Assembly (NCBI GenBank): GCA_964437445.1 | Contig: CAYTGR010000014.1 | Span: 1 to 64,000, forward strand | Direction of reading: 5' to 3' | Length of the DNA stretch: 64,000 nucleotides | Source of the DNA: CAYTGR01 sp964437445 | GTDB lineage: Bacteria; Chloroflexota; Anaerolineae; B4-G1; SLSP01 | Shown: positions 14,791 to 22,345 of the stretch, one piece after another | Layout of the letters: each line of letters starts with the position of its first letter | Numbering within the stretch: the first letter of the stretch is position 1 | The notes under the pieces: generated by a model | Told to the model about the DNA's origin: nothing | What the model saw: only the letters and a program-made list of their open reading frames with translations | Databases searched by the model: none | Translations under genes and position numbers: made by a program

Positions 14791-17091
14791 CTATCCCCCT
14801 CCCCACAGCAAGCCCACCTGGTAAACCCCCATCCCGACCCCCAGCGAGAGCGCCAGGAAAAAGAGCAGGCTCCCCAACGTCCACCCCCAGGAGCGCGTCT
14901 CCTGCCGGATCGTCGCCACGGTGCCAATGCAGGGAATAAAGAGCAACTGCACCACCAGGAAAGCCAGGGCCGCCAGGGGGGTTAACACCGTCGGCAACAC
15001 GGTCTCCACATCCCCATAGAGCACGCCTAACGTGGCAATGGTGTTCTCCTTCGCCACAAAACTGGTCAGCAACGCCACCAGCACCGGCCAGGGCAATCCC
15101 AGCCAGCGTCCTACCGGCTCCAAAGCGTGCCCTACCTGCGCCAGATAGCTCTCCGTCACCTCACCGCTGGGGAAGAACGAGAGCGCCCAGATCAACAGCG
15201 AGGCCACTAAGATCACCGTCCCGGCCTTCTGCAAAAAAGCCACCACGTTCTTCCAGATGTAAAGCCCGATGGTTCTGAGGTTAGGCAGATGGTAAAGCGG
15301 CAATTCCATCACAAACGCCACCACCTCGCCCTTGAAGAAAAACCGGTTGAGCAGGAACCCCAACCCCGAAAGCAGGCCCAGGTTGAGCGCCACCAATCCC
15401 CAGGTGACCCAGCCGGCTGCCCGGCCAAAGAAGAGCGGCGCCAGCACCGCCACCACCGCCATCCGCGCCGCACAAGGGATGAAAGGGGCCAGCAAAATCG
15501 TCAGCAGCCGCGCCCGCCGGGATTCAATGATCCGCGCCCCCAAGACCGCCGGCACATTGCAGCCGAACCCCAACAACAGCGGCAGGAAGCTTTTGCCGTG
15601 CAACCCCATCAGATGCATCCAGCGGTCGGTCAGGTAGGCCGCGCGGGCCAGGTAGCCGGTATCCTCCAGAAAAGCCAGCGCCGCAAAGAAAATCACCAAG
15701 ATCGGCAGGAAGGTCAACACCAGCCCCACGCCCCCCAACAGCCCGTCGGCCACCAGGTCCACCAGCCAGACCGGTGCGCCGGCCAGCTGCCCACGCAGCG
15801 AGGCCGCCAGCGCCTCCACCAGCCCGCCCAGCCAGCTCTGAAGCGGCCCACCCACGGTATAGGTCAGCCAGAAGACCACCCCCAGCACCCCGATCAGCGC
15901 CGCCAGCCCCCAGAACGGATGGGTCAGCACGTGATCCAGGCGCGCGGTCAGCCCCACTCGCCCCACCCGGGGCCGGACAACCGCCGCGCGCACCATGCGG
16001 GCGATCCACTCATAACGGGCGCCGGCAATGTCTAAAATGGCATCTTCATGCTGATAGAGCAGGGCGTGGACTTTCTCCCAGCGTTCCGGCGGGAGAGCGG
16101 CTTGCAGCAGCCCGGTCAGTTCCTCATCCCCCTCCAGCAGCTTGAGGGCTACCCAATCGGCCGGATAGGGTTCGGGCACGTCGTCGGCAATCAGCGTCAA
16201 CAGCTCGGCCAGCACCAGCTGATGGGCCGGCAGGATGGTAGGGCGGCGCGGTTCGTAGGTGACTTCGCCCCGCAACAAGCGCCCCAACATCTCCACCAGC
16301 TCCTGCACGCCCTGATTGCGCGTGGCCGCCATCGGCACCACCGGAATGCCCAGCGCCGCCGACAGCACATGCGGTTCCACCTGGATCCCCTCCTGCTCAG
16401 CCACATCCATCATATTGAGCGCCAGCACCACCGGCGCCGGTAACAACAACAATTCGGCCACCAGGTAGAGATTGCGTTCCAACGTCGCGGCATCCACCAC
16501 TGCCACCACAATGTCAGGCCGCTCACGCAGGATAAAATCCCGGGCGATGCGTTCCTCTTCGGAATTAGCCGTGAGGCTATAGGTGCCGGGCAGATCTACC
16601 AATCGGAAGGCCGTCCCGCCAACGGCAAACTGGCCCTCCTTCCGTTCCACGGTTTTCCCGGGCCAATTGCCCACATGCTGATTGAGACCGGTCAGCAGAT
16701 TGAACACCGTAGACTTGCCCACATTCGGCTGCCCGGCCAGGGCCACCGTCACGGAACGCACGACCGGCTCAGTGGCACAGGTCTCCGTTTCGACCAAAGT
16801 CACCTGGATATGCGCCGCTTCGCCCCGGCCGAGGGCCACCTGGGTTCCCCGCAGGGAGACGATCAGCGGACCGTGGCTATCATTGCGCGTCACGCAAACC
16901 AGCGCTCCCGGGGTAAAACCGAGGGCAGCCAGACGCGAAATAAAAAAACGATGGCCGTCCAGGTGACGCACCAGGCCACTCTGCCCCGGCTCTAAACTGA
17001 GTAACGAAACTATCCCACCGCCAGGAGCCGGCGCAGTTCTCAAAGCCCTCCTGGAAGAAAAGATATGATCGTGAATATGACGATCTCTCAC
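14791..17091 (-). CDS. feoB: Ferrous iron transporter, FeoA-FeoB fusion
   Basis: 766 residues from GTG 17091. Residues about 28-100 are a FeoA SH3-like domain; the GTPase begins at about 113 with the P-loop GQPNVGKST (120-128), then DLPGTYSL and NMMD. A membrane domain with about ten helices follows from about residue 390, with LLLGFGCNVPAV and PFIPCAARM gates. It imports Fe(II) across the inner membrane. A TTG 18 codons downstream has AGGAGG 3 nt before it and is an alternative start, which would put the palindrome at 17067-17085 in the leader. The stop is 2 nt from the feoC-like start, and a DtxR-type gene lies 16 bp upstream. Fusion of FeoA to FeoB is known but less common than separate genes. 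Confidence 0.97.
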   Translation of the reverse strand: MRDRHIHDHIFSSRRALRTAPAPGGGIVSLLSLEPGQSGLVRHLDGHRFFISRLAALGFTPGALVCVTRNDSHGPLIVSLRGTQVALGRGEAAHIQVTLVETETCATEPVVRSVTVALAGQPNVGKSTVFNLLTGLNQHVGNWPGKTVERKEGQFAVGGTAFRLVDLPGTYSLTANSEEERIARDFILRERPDIVVAVVDAATLERNLYLVAELLLLPAPVVLALNMMDVAEQEGIQVEPHVLSAALGIPVVPMAATRNQGVQELVEMLGRLLRGEVTYEPRRPTILPAHQLVLAELLTLIADDVPEPYPADWVALKLLEGDEELTGLLQAALPPERWEKVHALLYQHEDAILDIAGARYEWIARMVRAAVVRPRVGRVGLTARLDHVLTHPFWGLAALIGVLGVVFWLTYTVGGPLQSWLGGLVEALAASLRGQLAGAPVWLVDLVADGLLGGVGLVLTFLPILVIFFAALAFLEDTGYLARAAYLTDRWMHLMGLHGKSFLPLLLGFGCNVPAVLGARIIESRRARLLTILLAPFIPCAARMAVVAVLAPLFFGRAAGWVTWGLVALNLGLLSGLGFLLNRFFFKGEVVAFVMELPLYHLPNLRTIGLYIWKNVVAFLQKAGTVILVASLLIWALSFFPSGEVTESYLAQVGHALEPVGRWLGLPWPVLVALLTSFVAKENTIATLGVLYGDVETVLPTVLTPLAALAFLVVQLLFIPCIGTVATIRQETRSWGWTLGSLLFFLALSLGVGMGVYQVGLLWGGG
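17067..17085. promoter_or_regulatory. Inverted repeat at the feoAB start
   Basis: GATCGT, 7-nt spacer, ACGATC: perfect 6-bp arms between the dtxR-like and feoAB coding regions or within the first codons of feoAB, depending on the start used. It could be an operator or an mRNA hairpin. Function unknown. Confidence 0.35.
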
Positions 17092-17107
17092 TTTTCCTTA
17101 ACCCTCC

Positions 17108-17755
17108 TCATATAAATTCAGAAGTAACCCAAACTACCTGGGCCAGCGCTCCCTCCAACGTCAACGGAACGCCTTCCCGCGCCACCGTCAACGTCCCCTC
17201 GGCGCGTCCGATCAGCTGCAAATTGACGCCGGGAGTGATCCCTATGGCCTGCAACCGCCGTAACAGGTCCGGCAATTCGGGGCTGATGCAGGAGACCAGC
17301 AGGGGGGTGCCCAGCGGCGACTCGCTCAACCGCACGCCGCGCGTCGTCGCCGTCTGCGGCGGGATCGGGGCCCCGTGCGGACAGCGGTCCGGCTCCCCCA
17401 GCAGCTGCGCCAGCCGTTCCGTGACCAGCTGAGGAGCCGCGTGCTCCAACGCGCCGGCGATTTCGTGCGCCTCGTCCCACGGCACGCCCAGCAAGTCGGT
17501 CAAAAAGCGCTCCCACAGGCGATGGCGGCGCACCAGCGCTTCGGCCATTGCCCGCCCGGCCTCCGTCAACATCACGCCGCGGTAGGGCTGATAAATCACC
17601 AACGCGCGCTCGGCCAGCTTCCGCACCATCTCGTGGATAGAAATGGGGGAAAAGCCAAAGTACTCCTGCAACCGCGCCAGCGGGACCGGCACATCCGCCC
17701 CTTCCCACAGCCGGTAGATAGCACCCAAATAATCTTCAACACTTTCGTGGCTCAC
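17108..17755 (-). CDS. DtxR/MntR family metal-dependent repressor
   Basis: 215 residues. N-terminal winged helix (VEDYLGAIYRLWEG, then the recognition region PISIHEMVRKLAE), a metal-binding dimerisation domain with RHRLWERFLTDLLGVPWDEA and HEIAGALEHA, and a C-terminal FeoA/SH3-like domain (about residues 140-215). GTG start with GGAG about 8 nt upstream. First gene of the dtxR-feoAB-feoC operon. The promoter carries a perfect 16-bp palindrome at the predicted start of transcription, so autoregulation by metal-bound repressor is likely. Iron is the expected metal from context; manganese is possible. Confidence 0.93.
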   Translation of the reverse strand: MSHESVEDYLGAIYRLWEGADVPVPLARLQEYFGFSPISIHEMVRKLAERALVIYQPYRGVMLTEAGRAMAEALVRRHRLWERFLTDLLGVPWDEAHEIAGALEHAAPQLVTERLAQLLGEPDRCPHGAPIPPQTATTRGVRLSESPLGTPLLVSCISPELPDLLRRLQAIGITPGVNLQLIGRAEGTLTVAREGVPLTLEGALAQVVWVTSEFI

Positions 17756-17781
17756 CAGACTGCTCCGGACCGCTCTTAATG

Positions 17782-17797
17782 ATAAGGTATACCTTAT
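17782..17797. promoter_or_regulatory. Probable DtxR-type operator
   Basis: ATAAGGTATACCTTAT is a perfect 16-bp palindrome with the AAGGTATACCTT core seen in operators of this repressor type. It covers the predicted transcription start of the dtxR-feoAB operon and also overlaps a TATAAT on the plus strand (17795-17800) facing the lipoprotein gene. Confidence 0.75.
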
Positions 17798-17802
17798 AAT
17801 TG

Positions 17803-17830
17803 ATTATAATTGGGTTAAAGAATATGTCAA
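17803..17830 (-). promoter_or_regulatory. Promoter of the dtxR-feoAB-feoC operon
   Basis: On the minus strand: TTGACA (17825-17830), 16-nt spacer, TATAAT (17803-17808). Expected start near 17796, inside the palindrome at 17782-17797. Confidence 0.78.
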
Positions 17831-17910
17831 TAGCCCGGCCCGGACCTGCCGGAACTATCGTCGCCGTTGTAACGTCTAAGTTGAATATCCACTCACCAGG
17901 AGGCACGCCT

Positions 17911-18357
17911 GTGAACGCAAGAATTACCGGTATCGTATGGGTCATCCTTTTGTTGGCCGGATTGCTGAGCGCCTGCACCATGACGCCAACGCCCTCTCAA
18001 TCGCCGGTCTCCCCGCCCCCCACCACCGGCAACGTGCTGCGCGGTCTGGCAGCGGTAGAGCGCGTGGATCTGATGCAGCTGGAAAGCTTCCCGGTCCAGG
18101 TTCACGCCCGAATCCAGGGCGAGCTGAGCGATAGCTGCACGCAGCTGGGCCCCATTACCCAAACGCGCGAAGGGGGCACTATCACCGTGGTGGTGCCCAC
18201 CGTGCGCCCGGCCGACGCCGTCTGCACCACCATCGTCGGCGAGTTTGACCAAACGGTCCCCCTGGAGGTCAACGGCCTGCCGGCCGGCGAATACACCGTG
18301 GACGTCAATGGCGTGCGCGCCACCTTCACGTTGACACGGGATAACCGACTGCCCTGA
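17911..18357 (+). CDS. Predicted lipoprotein
   Basis: 148 residues. GTG start chosen for AGGAGG 7 nt upstream. A signal peptide (VNARITGIVWVILLLAGLL) ends in the lipobox LLSAC, so the mature protein should be anchored by a lipidated cysteine. A Thr/Pro/Ser-rich linker follows, then a small beta-rich domain with three cysteines (SDSCTQLGP, DAVCTT), about residues 65-148. I recognise no named family. It is divergent from the iron operon and shares its 155-bp regulatory region, so iron control is possible but not shown. Confidence 0.85.
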   Translation: MNARITGIVWVILLLAGLLSACTMTPTPSQSPVSPPPTTGNVLRGLAAVERVDLMQLESFPVQVHARIQGELSDSCTQLGPITQTREGGTITVVVPTVRPADAVCTTIVGEFDQTVPLEVNGLPAGEYTVDVNGVRATFTLTRDNRLP

Positions 18358-18387
18358 ACCGCTGTCAAAGGAAAAAGTTAAAAAACC

Positions 18388-18416
18388 TTGACGCAAATTA
18401 TCTCCTGTGTTATAAT
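18388..18416 (+). promoter_or_regulatory. Promoter of the DUF177-sigA unit
   Basis: TTGACG (18388-18393), 17-nt spacer, TATAAT (18411-18416). Confidence 0.8.
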
Positions 18417-18451
18417 GATCAATGTTAGTAGCCCGTTGGAGGGGCTTACTC

Positions 18452-18961
18452 ATGATCCGAATTGATCTGAGTGGACTGGTCAACGCCAAAGCCGGGCATC
18501 GCGAAGGGATAGCACTGGATTTAGGCGATTTGATCCTGGATGACCTGCATCTGGGGTATCTGAAGGGCGAAATTCGGTTCACTCGCCTGGCTAATGGCAT
18601 CCTGGTAGAAGGTGTGCTGGATGCCGAAGCCGAGACAGAATGCACGCGCTGTTTGACCTCTTTTTTTGAACCGGTTACAATTGAGTTAGAGGATGTCATC
18701 AGTCTTCCCGGTGCGGATCTGACCCCTGAACGTCCGGTCCGAGTCACCGAAGACGGTTGGGCCGATCTCTCCCCCTTGATCCGCGAATATGCCTGGCTGG
18801 AGCTGCCCATGAACCCGCTCTGCTCCCCGGATTGCCAGGGGCTTTGCGTCCGCTGTGGCGGCAATTTGAATCGCGGAGAATGCACTTGCGACACGGCTGC
18901 CCCGATAGACCCGCGCTGGGAGACATTACGCCCTCTGCTGGGGCAAACCGACCGTCCCTAA
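18452..18961 (+). CDS. DUF177 (YceD-like) protein with zinc-ribbon end
   Basis: 169 residues. The DUF177 core contains CTRCLTSF (about residues 65-72), and the C-terminus has a cysteine cluster (CSPDCQGLCVRCG, then CTC) suited to zinc. Start at 18452 because GGAGGGG lies 8 nt upstream; an in-frame ATG at 18422 coincides with the predicted transcription start and is less likely. The family is tied to 23S rRNA metabolism and usually precedes rpmF (L32); here the next gene is the sigma factor, 38 bp on, so rpmF is not linked. Confidence 0.92.
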   Translation: MIRIDLSGLVNAKAGHREGIALDLGDLILDDLHLGYLKGEIRFTRLANGILVEGVLDAEAETECTRCLTSFFEPVTIELEDVISLPGADLTPERPVRVTEDGWADLSPLIREYAWLELPMNPLCSPDCQGLCVRCGGNLNRGECTCDTAAPIDPRWETLRPLLGQTDRP

Positions 18962-18999
18962 ACCCAAGCCGGCCTGTTGCCATTGAAGGAGGCCGAAGT

Positions 19000-20160
19000 A
19001 TGAATATCGTGAATGAGCTGTTGGAAAAAGCAGAAATTCAGGGCTATTTGACGATTGAAGATGTGTTGGAAGCATTGGAAGGCGTAGAAGAGGACGAAAT
19101 TATAGAGGAACTACTGGTAGACCTGCGGCGGGAAGGGGTGGAAATTGACGCGGCCGGGATAAAGGATGACGAAGAAGAAACTCCTCTCCCGGAAGATCTG
19201 GAAGCGGTGGATGAAACCTGGGACGAAGAAGCTTACAACCTGGATGGGATCGGCGTGGACGACACGCTGGCTCTCTATTTACGGGAGATGTCTCGCGTTC
19301 CTCTACTGACCACCGAAGAAGAGGTCGTGCTGGCCAAACGGATTGAGGCCGGGCGCGCCGCGGAGAAAACTTTACGCAACAACGGGCACGACCAGGAAGA
19401 ACGCGGGCGGCTACAGACGACCATTGAACAGGGGCGCGATTCGCGCGACCACCTGATCCGCGCCAACACCCGGCTTGTGGTCAGCATTGCCAAGAAGTAC
19501 ATCGGCCGCGGTGTCCCGTTCCAGGATTTGATCCAGGAGGGGAACCTGGGGCTGATGAAAGCCGTGGAGAAGTTTGAGTACCAGCGCGGCTACCGCTTCA
19601 GCACCTATGCGACCTGGTGGATCCGGCAGACGATCACCCGCTCCATCGCCGATCAGGGGCGGACCATCCGCGTGCCGGTGCACATGACCGACCGCATCCG
19701 CCGGCTCTACCGCCGGGTACAGGAGATTGAGCAGGAGCGCGGCTACCGCCCTTCGCCGGAAGAGCTGGCCGAGGAGCTCAACTTAGAGCCGCGCAAGGTC
19801 CAGTGGATGATGCGCGTCTCGTGGCAGCCGCTCAGCCTGGAACATCCGGTCCGTGAGGACGACGAGGACAGCGAGCTGAGCAATTTCATTGAGGATGACC
19901 ACACGCCGACGCCGCCCGACACGTTGTACCATGCCATGCTGCGCGAGAAAATTGAGGAGATCCTGACGACGCTCAGCCCGCGCGAGGTCCGCATCCTCCG
20001 GATGCGTTTCGGCCTGCAAAACGGGCGCAGCTACACGTTAGAGGAAGTGGGCCAAAAGTTCGGCCTCACCCGCGAGCGGATCCGTCAGATTGAAGGGCAG
20101 GCGCTGCGGCGCCTCCGCCATCCCAGCCGCAGCCGCGAGCTGCGCGAGTATCTGCAATGA
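19000..20160 (+). CDS. sigA: Primary RNA polymerase sigma factor (RpoD/SigA)
   Basis: 386 residues. Start at 19000 with GAAGGAGG 7 nt upstream. An acidic N-terminal region 1.1 (about 1-80) is followed by region 1.2 (DTLALYLREM), region 2 (RLVVSIAKKY, FSTYATWWIRQ), region 3 and region 4 (LTRERIRQIEGQALRRLR). These match the sigma-70 group 1 pattern, so it should direct housekeeping transcription; the TTGACA/TATAAT promoters in this window fit. A strong terminator follows about 100 bp later. Confidence 0.97.
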   Translation: MNIVNELLEKAEIQGYLTIEDVLEALEGVEEDEIIEELLVDLRREGVEIDAAGIKDDEEETPLPEDLEAVDETWDEEAYNLDGIGVDDTLALYLREMSRVPLLTTEEEVVLAKRIEAGRAAEKTLRNNGHDQEERGRLQTTIEQGRDSRDHLIRANTRLVVSIAKKYIGRGVPFQDLIQEGNLGLMKAVEKFEYQRGYRFSTYATWWIRQTITRSIADQGRTIRVPVHMTDRIRRLYRRVQEIEQERGYRPSPEELAEELNLEPRKVQWMMRVSWQPLSLEHPVREDDEDSELSNFIEDDHTPTPPDTLYHAMLREKIEEILTTLSPREVRILRMRFGLQNGRSYTLEEVGQKFGLTRERIRQIEGQALRRLRHPSRSRELREYLQ

Positions 20161-20198
20161 ACCAGGGTTGGATTGACACCATGCTGATGTCGGGCGCG

Positions 20199-20236
20199 CC
20201 GGGGCGCTGGGGGAGTGAGGCCCCCTGAGCGCCCGG
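20199..20236 (+). other. GC-rich hairpin after sigA
   Basis: GGGGG pairs with CCCCC over the loop AGTGAGG, and an outer stem CCGGG(G)CGC pairs with GCGCCCGG with one bulge. With the terminator at 20261 this makes a structured 3' region of about 130 nt after sigA. It does not match SRP RNA (no GGAAGGAAGCAG-type core). It may be just a 3' UTR structure or a small RNA. Confidence 0.4.
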
Positions 20237-20260
20237 CCCGTCGTGAACGGGAACGGACCC

Positions 20261-20290
20261 ACCCGCCAGCCTCACTGGCGGGTTTTTATT
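20261..20290 (+). terminator. sigA terminator
   Basis: A 9-bp stem ACCCGCCAG / CTGGCGGGT with a 5-nt loop, followed by TTTTATT. Confidence 0.9.
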
Positions 20291-20361
20291 GCCCGCCGAC
20301 CGGCTTTTTTGAGATGAATTCATCACGACCCTGCAATTCACCAGGAGGGGATGAAAATTGG

Positions 20362-20410
20362 CTTGTAGCAACGCGCTTGAGCGCCGCTCAGACGGCGCTC
20401 AAGCGCCTGA
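20362..20410 (+). repeat. 49-bp dispersed palindromic repeat, copy B
   Basis: CTTGTAGCAA followed by a perfect 14-bp stem (GCGCTTGAGCGCCG and its complement) with loop CTCAGA, ending CCTGA. Same length and layout as copy A at 6352-6400. It lies in the metG leader region. Confidence 0.75.
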
Positions 20411-20448
20411 CCACTAACTCGGAGCGTTATTTTTATTAGGAGGCAATC

Positions 20449-22215
20449 ATGAGCAAGAAAATTTTAGTCGCCGTGGCCTGGCCTTATGCTAATGGGGATT
20501 TGCACGTGGGGCACCTGGCGGGTGCTTATCTGCCCGCTGACATCTTCGCCCGCTATCATCGCCTGGCGGGCAACGAGGTGCTGATGGTTTCCGGCTCCGA
20601 TTCTCACGGGACGCCGATCACCGTCCGCGCCGAGAAGGAGGGAATCAGCCCGCGCGAGGTCTTTGAGCGCTACCACCGCCGCTTTCTGGAGACGCAGCGC
20701 GCCATCGGTATCTCCTACGACCTCTACACGCACACCGACACCCCCAACCATCATCAAGTCTCCCAGGACCTCTTCTTGCAGCTGTTGAAAAACGGCTACC
20801 TCTACACGGAACGCCAGCAACAGTTTTATTCGGAGACGCTCCAACGCTTCCTGCCCGACCGCTACGTGGAGGGGACCTGCCCGCACTGTGGGTACCCAGA
20901 GGCCCGCGGCGATCAGTGTGACAACTGCGGGCGGCTTCTGGATGCGCTGGAGCTCGGCAACCCGCGCTGCAAGATTGACGGCTCCGTCCCGGTGATTCGG
21001 GAAACGGAGCACTTCTTCCTGGATTTAGCCCGGTTGGAGCCGCAGGTGCTCGCTTACCTGAGTGAGGGCAAAGACCACTGGCGTCCCAACGTCATCAAAT
21101 TCTCGCGCAACTACGTCCAGGGGGGACTGCGCGGGCGGCCAATCACCCGCGACCTGGAATGGGGCATCCCGTTGCCGTTGCCGGGCTATCCGGGCAAGCG
21201 ACTTTACGTCTGGTTTGAGGCCGTCATCGGTTATCTCTCCGCCAGCATTGAGTGGGCCAAACACTCCGGCAACGCCGAAGCCTGGAAGGCCTGGTGGTAT
21301 GACCCGGCCGCGCTGACCTACTACTTCATCGGCAAGGACAACATCCCCTTCCATGCCGTGATCTGGCCGGCCGAGCTGCTGGGGGCCGGCCAGCTCTACG
21401 AGTCCGATCCTACCCGGCGCTTCAACCTGCCCTACGACGTCCCCGCCAACGAATTCATGAATATTGAAGGGGCGCAGGCCTCCAAAAGCCGCAACTGGGC
21501 GATCTGGATCCCCGACCTCCTGAGCCGCTATACCCCAGACGCCATCCGTTTCTACCTGGCGACGGCCATGCCGGAGACCAACGACAGTGATTTTTCGTGG
21601 ACCGAATTCGTCCAACGGAACAACAACGAGCTGGTGGCCACCTGGGGCAACCTGGCACACCGCGTACTCTCGTTCACCTACAAGCACTTCGGCGCTGTGC
21701 CGGAGCCAGGGACGTTAGACCTCACCGACCAGGCCTTGCTGGCGCAGGCCACGGCGGCCTTTGAAACGGTGGGCGCAAAACTGGCGGCGGCGCAGTTCCG
21801 CGCCGCGCTCGCCGACGCGCTCGCCCTGGCCCGCGAGACCAACCGTTACCTGGATGTAAAAGCACCCTGGTTCCAGATCAAAACCGACCGGGCGGCCGCC
21901 GGGACCAGCCTCTACGTTGCGCTGCGGGTCATCGACTCGCTCAAAGTGTTGTTAGCGCCCTTCCTGCCCTTCTCGGCGGAACAATTGCACCGGTCACTGG
22001 GTTACCCGGCGCCGCTCTTCGGCACCCAGGTGATTGAAGAAGTCACCGATGGAGCCGCCACCTACCCCGTCCTGCGGTACGACGCCGGCACCGCCACCGG
22101 CCGCTGGGAGCCGAGCCAGTTGCCGGTCGGCCAGACGCTGCAAAAACCGGAGCCGCTCTTCGTCAAGCTGGACGAAGCGATCGCGGCAGAGGAGTTCGCC
22201 CGCCTCGGCACGTAA
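20449..22215 (+). CDS. metG: Methionyl-tRNA synthetase
   Basis: 588 residues. Class I HIGH motif as HVGH in YANGDLHVGHLAG; a zinc knuckle region with CPHCG and CDNCGR (about residues 144-164). The KMSKS loop is degenerate: QASKSRNWAIW. No C-terminal tRNA-binding domain is present, so this is the short form. It charges tRNA-Met in the cytoplasm. AGGAGG precedes the ATG by 6 nt. A terminator hairpin follows 21 bp after the stop. Confidence 0.97.
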   Translation: MSKKILVAVAWPYANGDLHVGHLAGAYLPADIFARYHRLAGNEVLMVSGSDSHGTPITVRAEKEGISPREVFERYHRRFLETQRAIGISYDLYTHTDTPNHHQVSQDLFLQLLKNGYLYTERQQQFYSETLQRFLPDRYVEGTCPHCGYPEARGDQCDNCGRLLDALELGNPRCKIDGSVPVIRETEHFFLDLARLEPQVLAYLSEGKDHWRPNVIKFSRNYVQGGLRGRPITRDLEWGIPLPLPGYPGKRLYVWFEAVIGYLSASIEWAKHSGNAEAWKAWWYDPAALTYYFIGKDNIPFHAVIWPAELLGAGQLYESDPTRRFNLPYDVPANEFMNIEGAQASKSRNWAIWIPDLLSRYTPDAIRFYLATAMPETNDSDFSWTEFVQRNNNELVATWGNLAHRVLSFTYKHFGAVPEPGTLDLTDQALLAQATAAFETVGAKLAAAQFRAALADALALARETNRYLDVKAPWFQIKTDRAAAGTSLYVALRVIDSLKVLLAPFLPFSAEQLHRSLGYPAPLFGTQVIEEVTDGAATYPVLRYDAGTATGRWEPSQLPVGQTLQKPEPLFVKLDEAIAAEEFARLGT

Positions 22216-22236
22216 CGCGGTCACCTCAGTGACGTC

Positions 22237-22280
22237 AAACGTGACCCGCGAGCAACCGCACGGGTCACGTTTTACGTTTT
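22237..22280 (+). terminator. metG terminator
   Basis: A 12-bp perfect stem (22237-22248 with 22261-22272, AAACGTGACCCG and complement), 12-nt loop, then a T-rich run that is part of a heptamer array. Confidence 0.7.
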
Positions 22281-22294
22281 GCGTTTTACGTTTT
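22267..22294. repeat. Heptamer array, ACGTTTT family
   Basis: Four 7-bp units (ACGTTTT, ACGTTTT, GCGTTTT, ACGTTTT), the reverse complement of the family seen over the miaA stop at 12144-12178. It provides the T-run of the metG terminator and leads into a TATAAT box. Confidence 0.75.
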
Positions 22295-22299
22295 ATAAT
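22271..22299 (+). promoter_or_regulatory. Possible promoter of the Agl23-NHL gene
   Basis: TTTACG (22271-22276), 17-nt spacer, TATAAT (22294-22299). The -35 match is poor and is made of repeat sequence. Confidence 0.5.
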
Positions 22300-22345
22300 G
22301 GCGGGCGGGGTTGCGCCCCACACCTGGAACCTTAGGGAGCATGGC

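Noticed and set aside
18757..18999. Upstream extension of the sigA frame
   Set aside because: It overlaps the DUF177 gene, and the ATG at 19000 has a strong AAGGAGG and starts normal region 1.1 sequence.
20161..20290. SRP or 6S RNA after sigA
   Set aside because: Folds well but lacks the conserved SRP core, and is too short and too GC-rich for 6S RNA; best read as a 3' UTR with terminator.
22034..22345. In-frame extension of the Agl23-NHL gene over the end of metG
   Set aside because: It overlaps metG, crosses a terminator hairpin and repeats, and the family start (MLGERFSRWERILI) has its own ribosome site.
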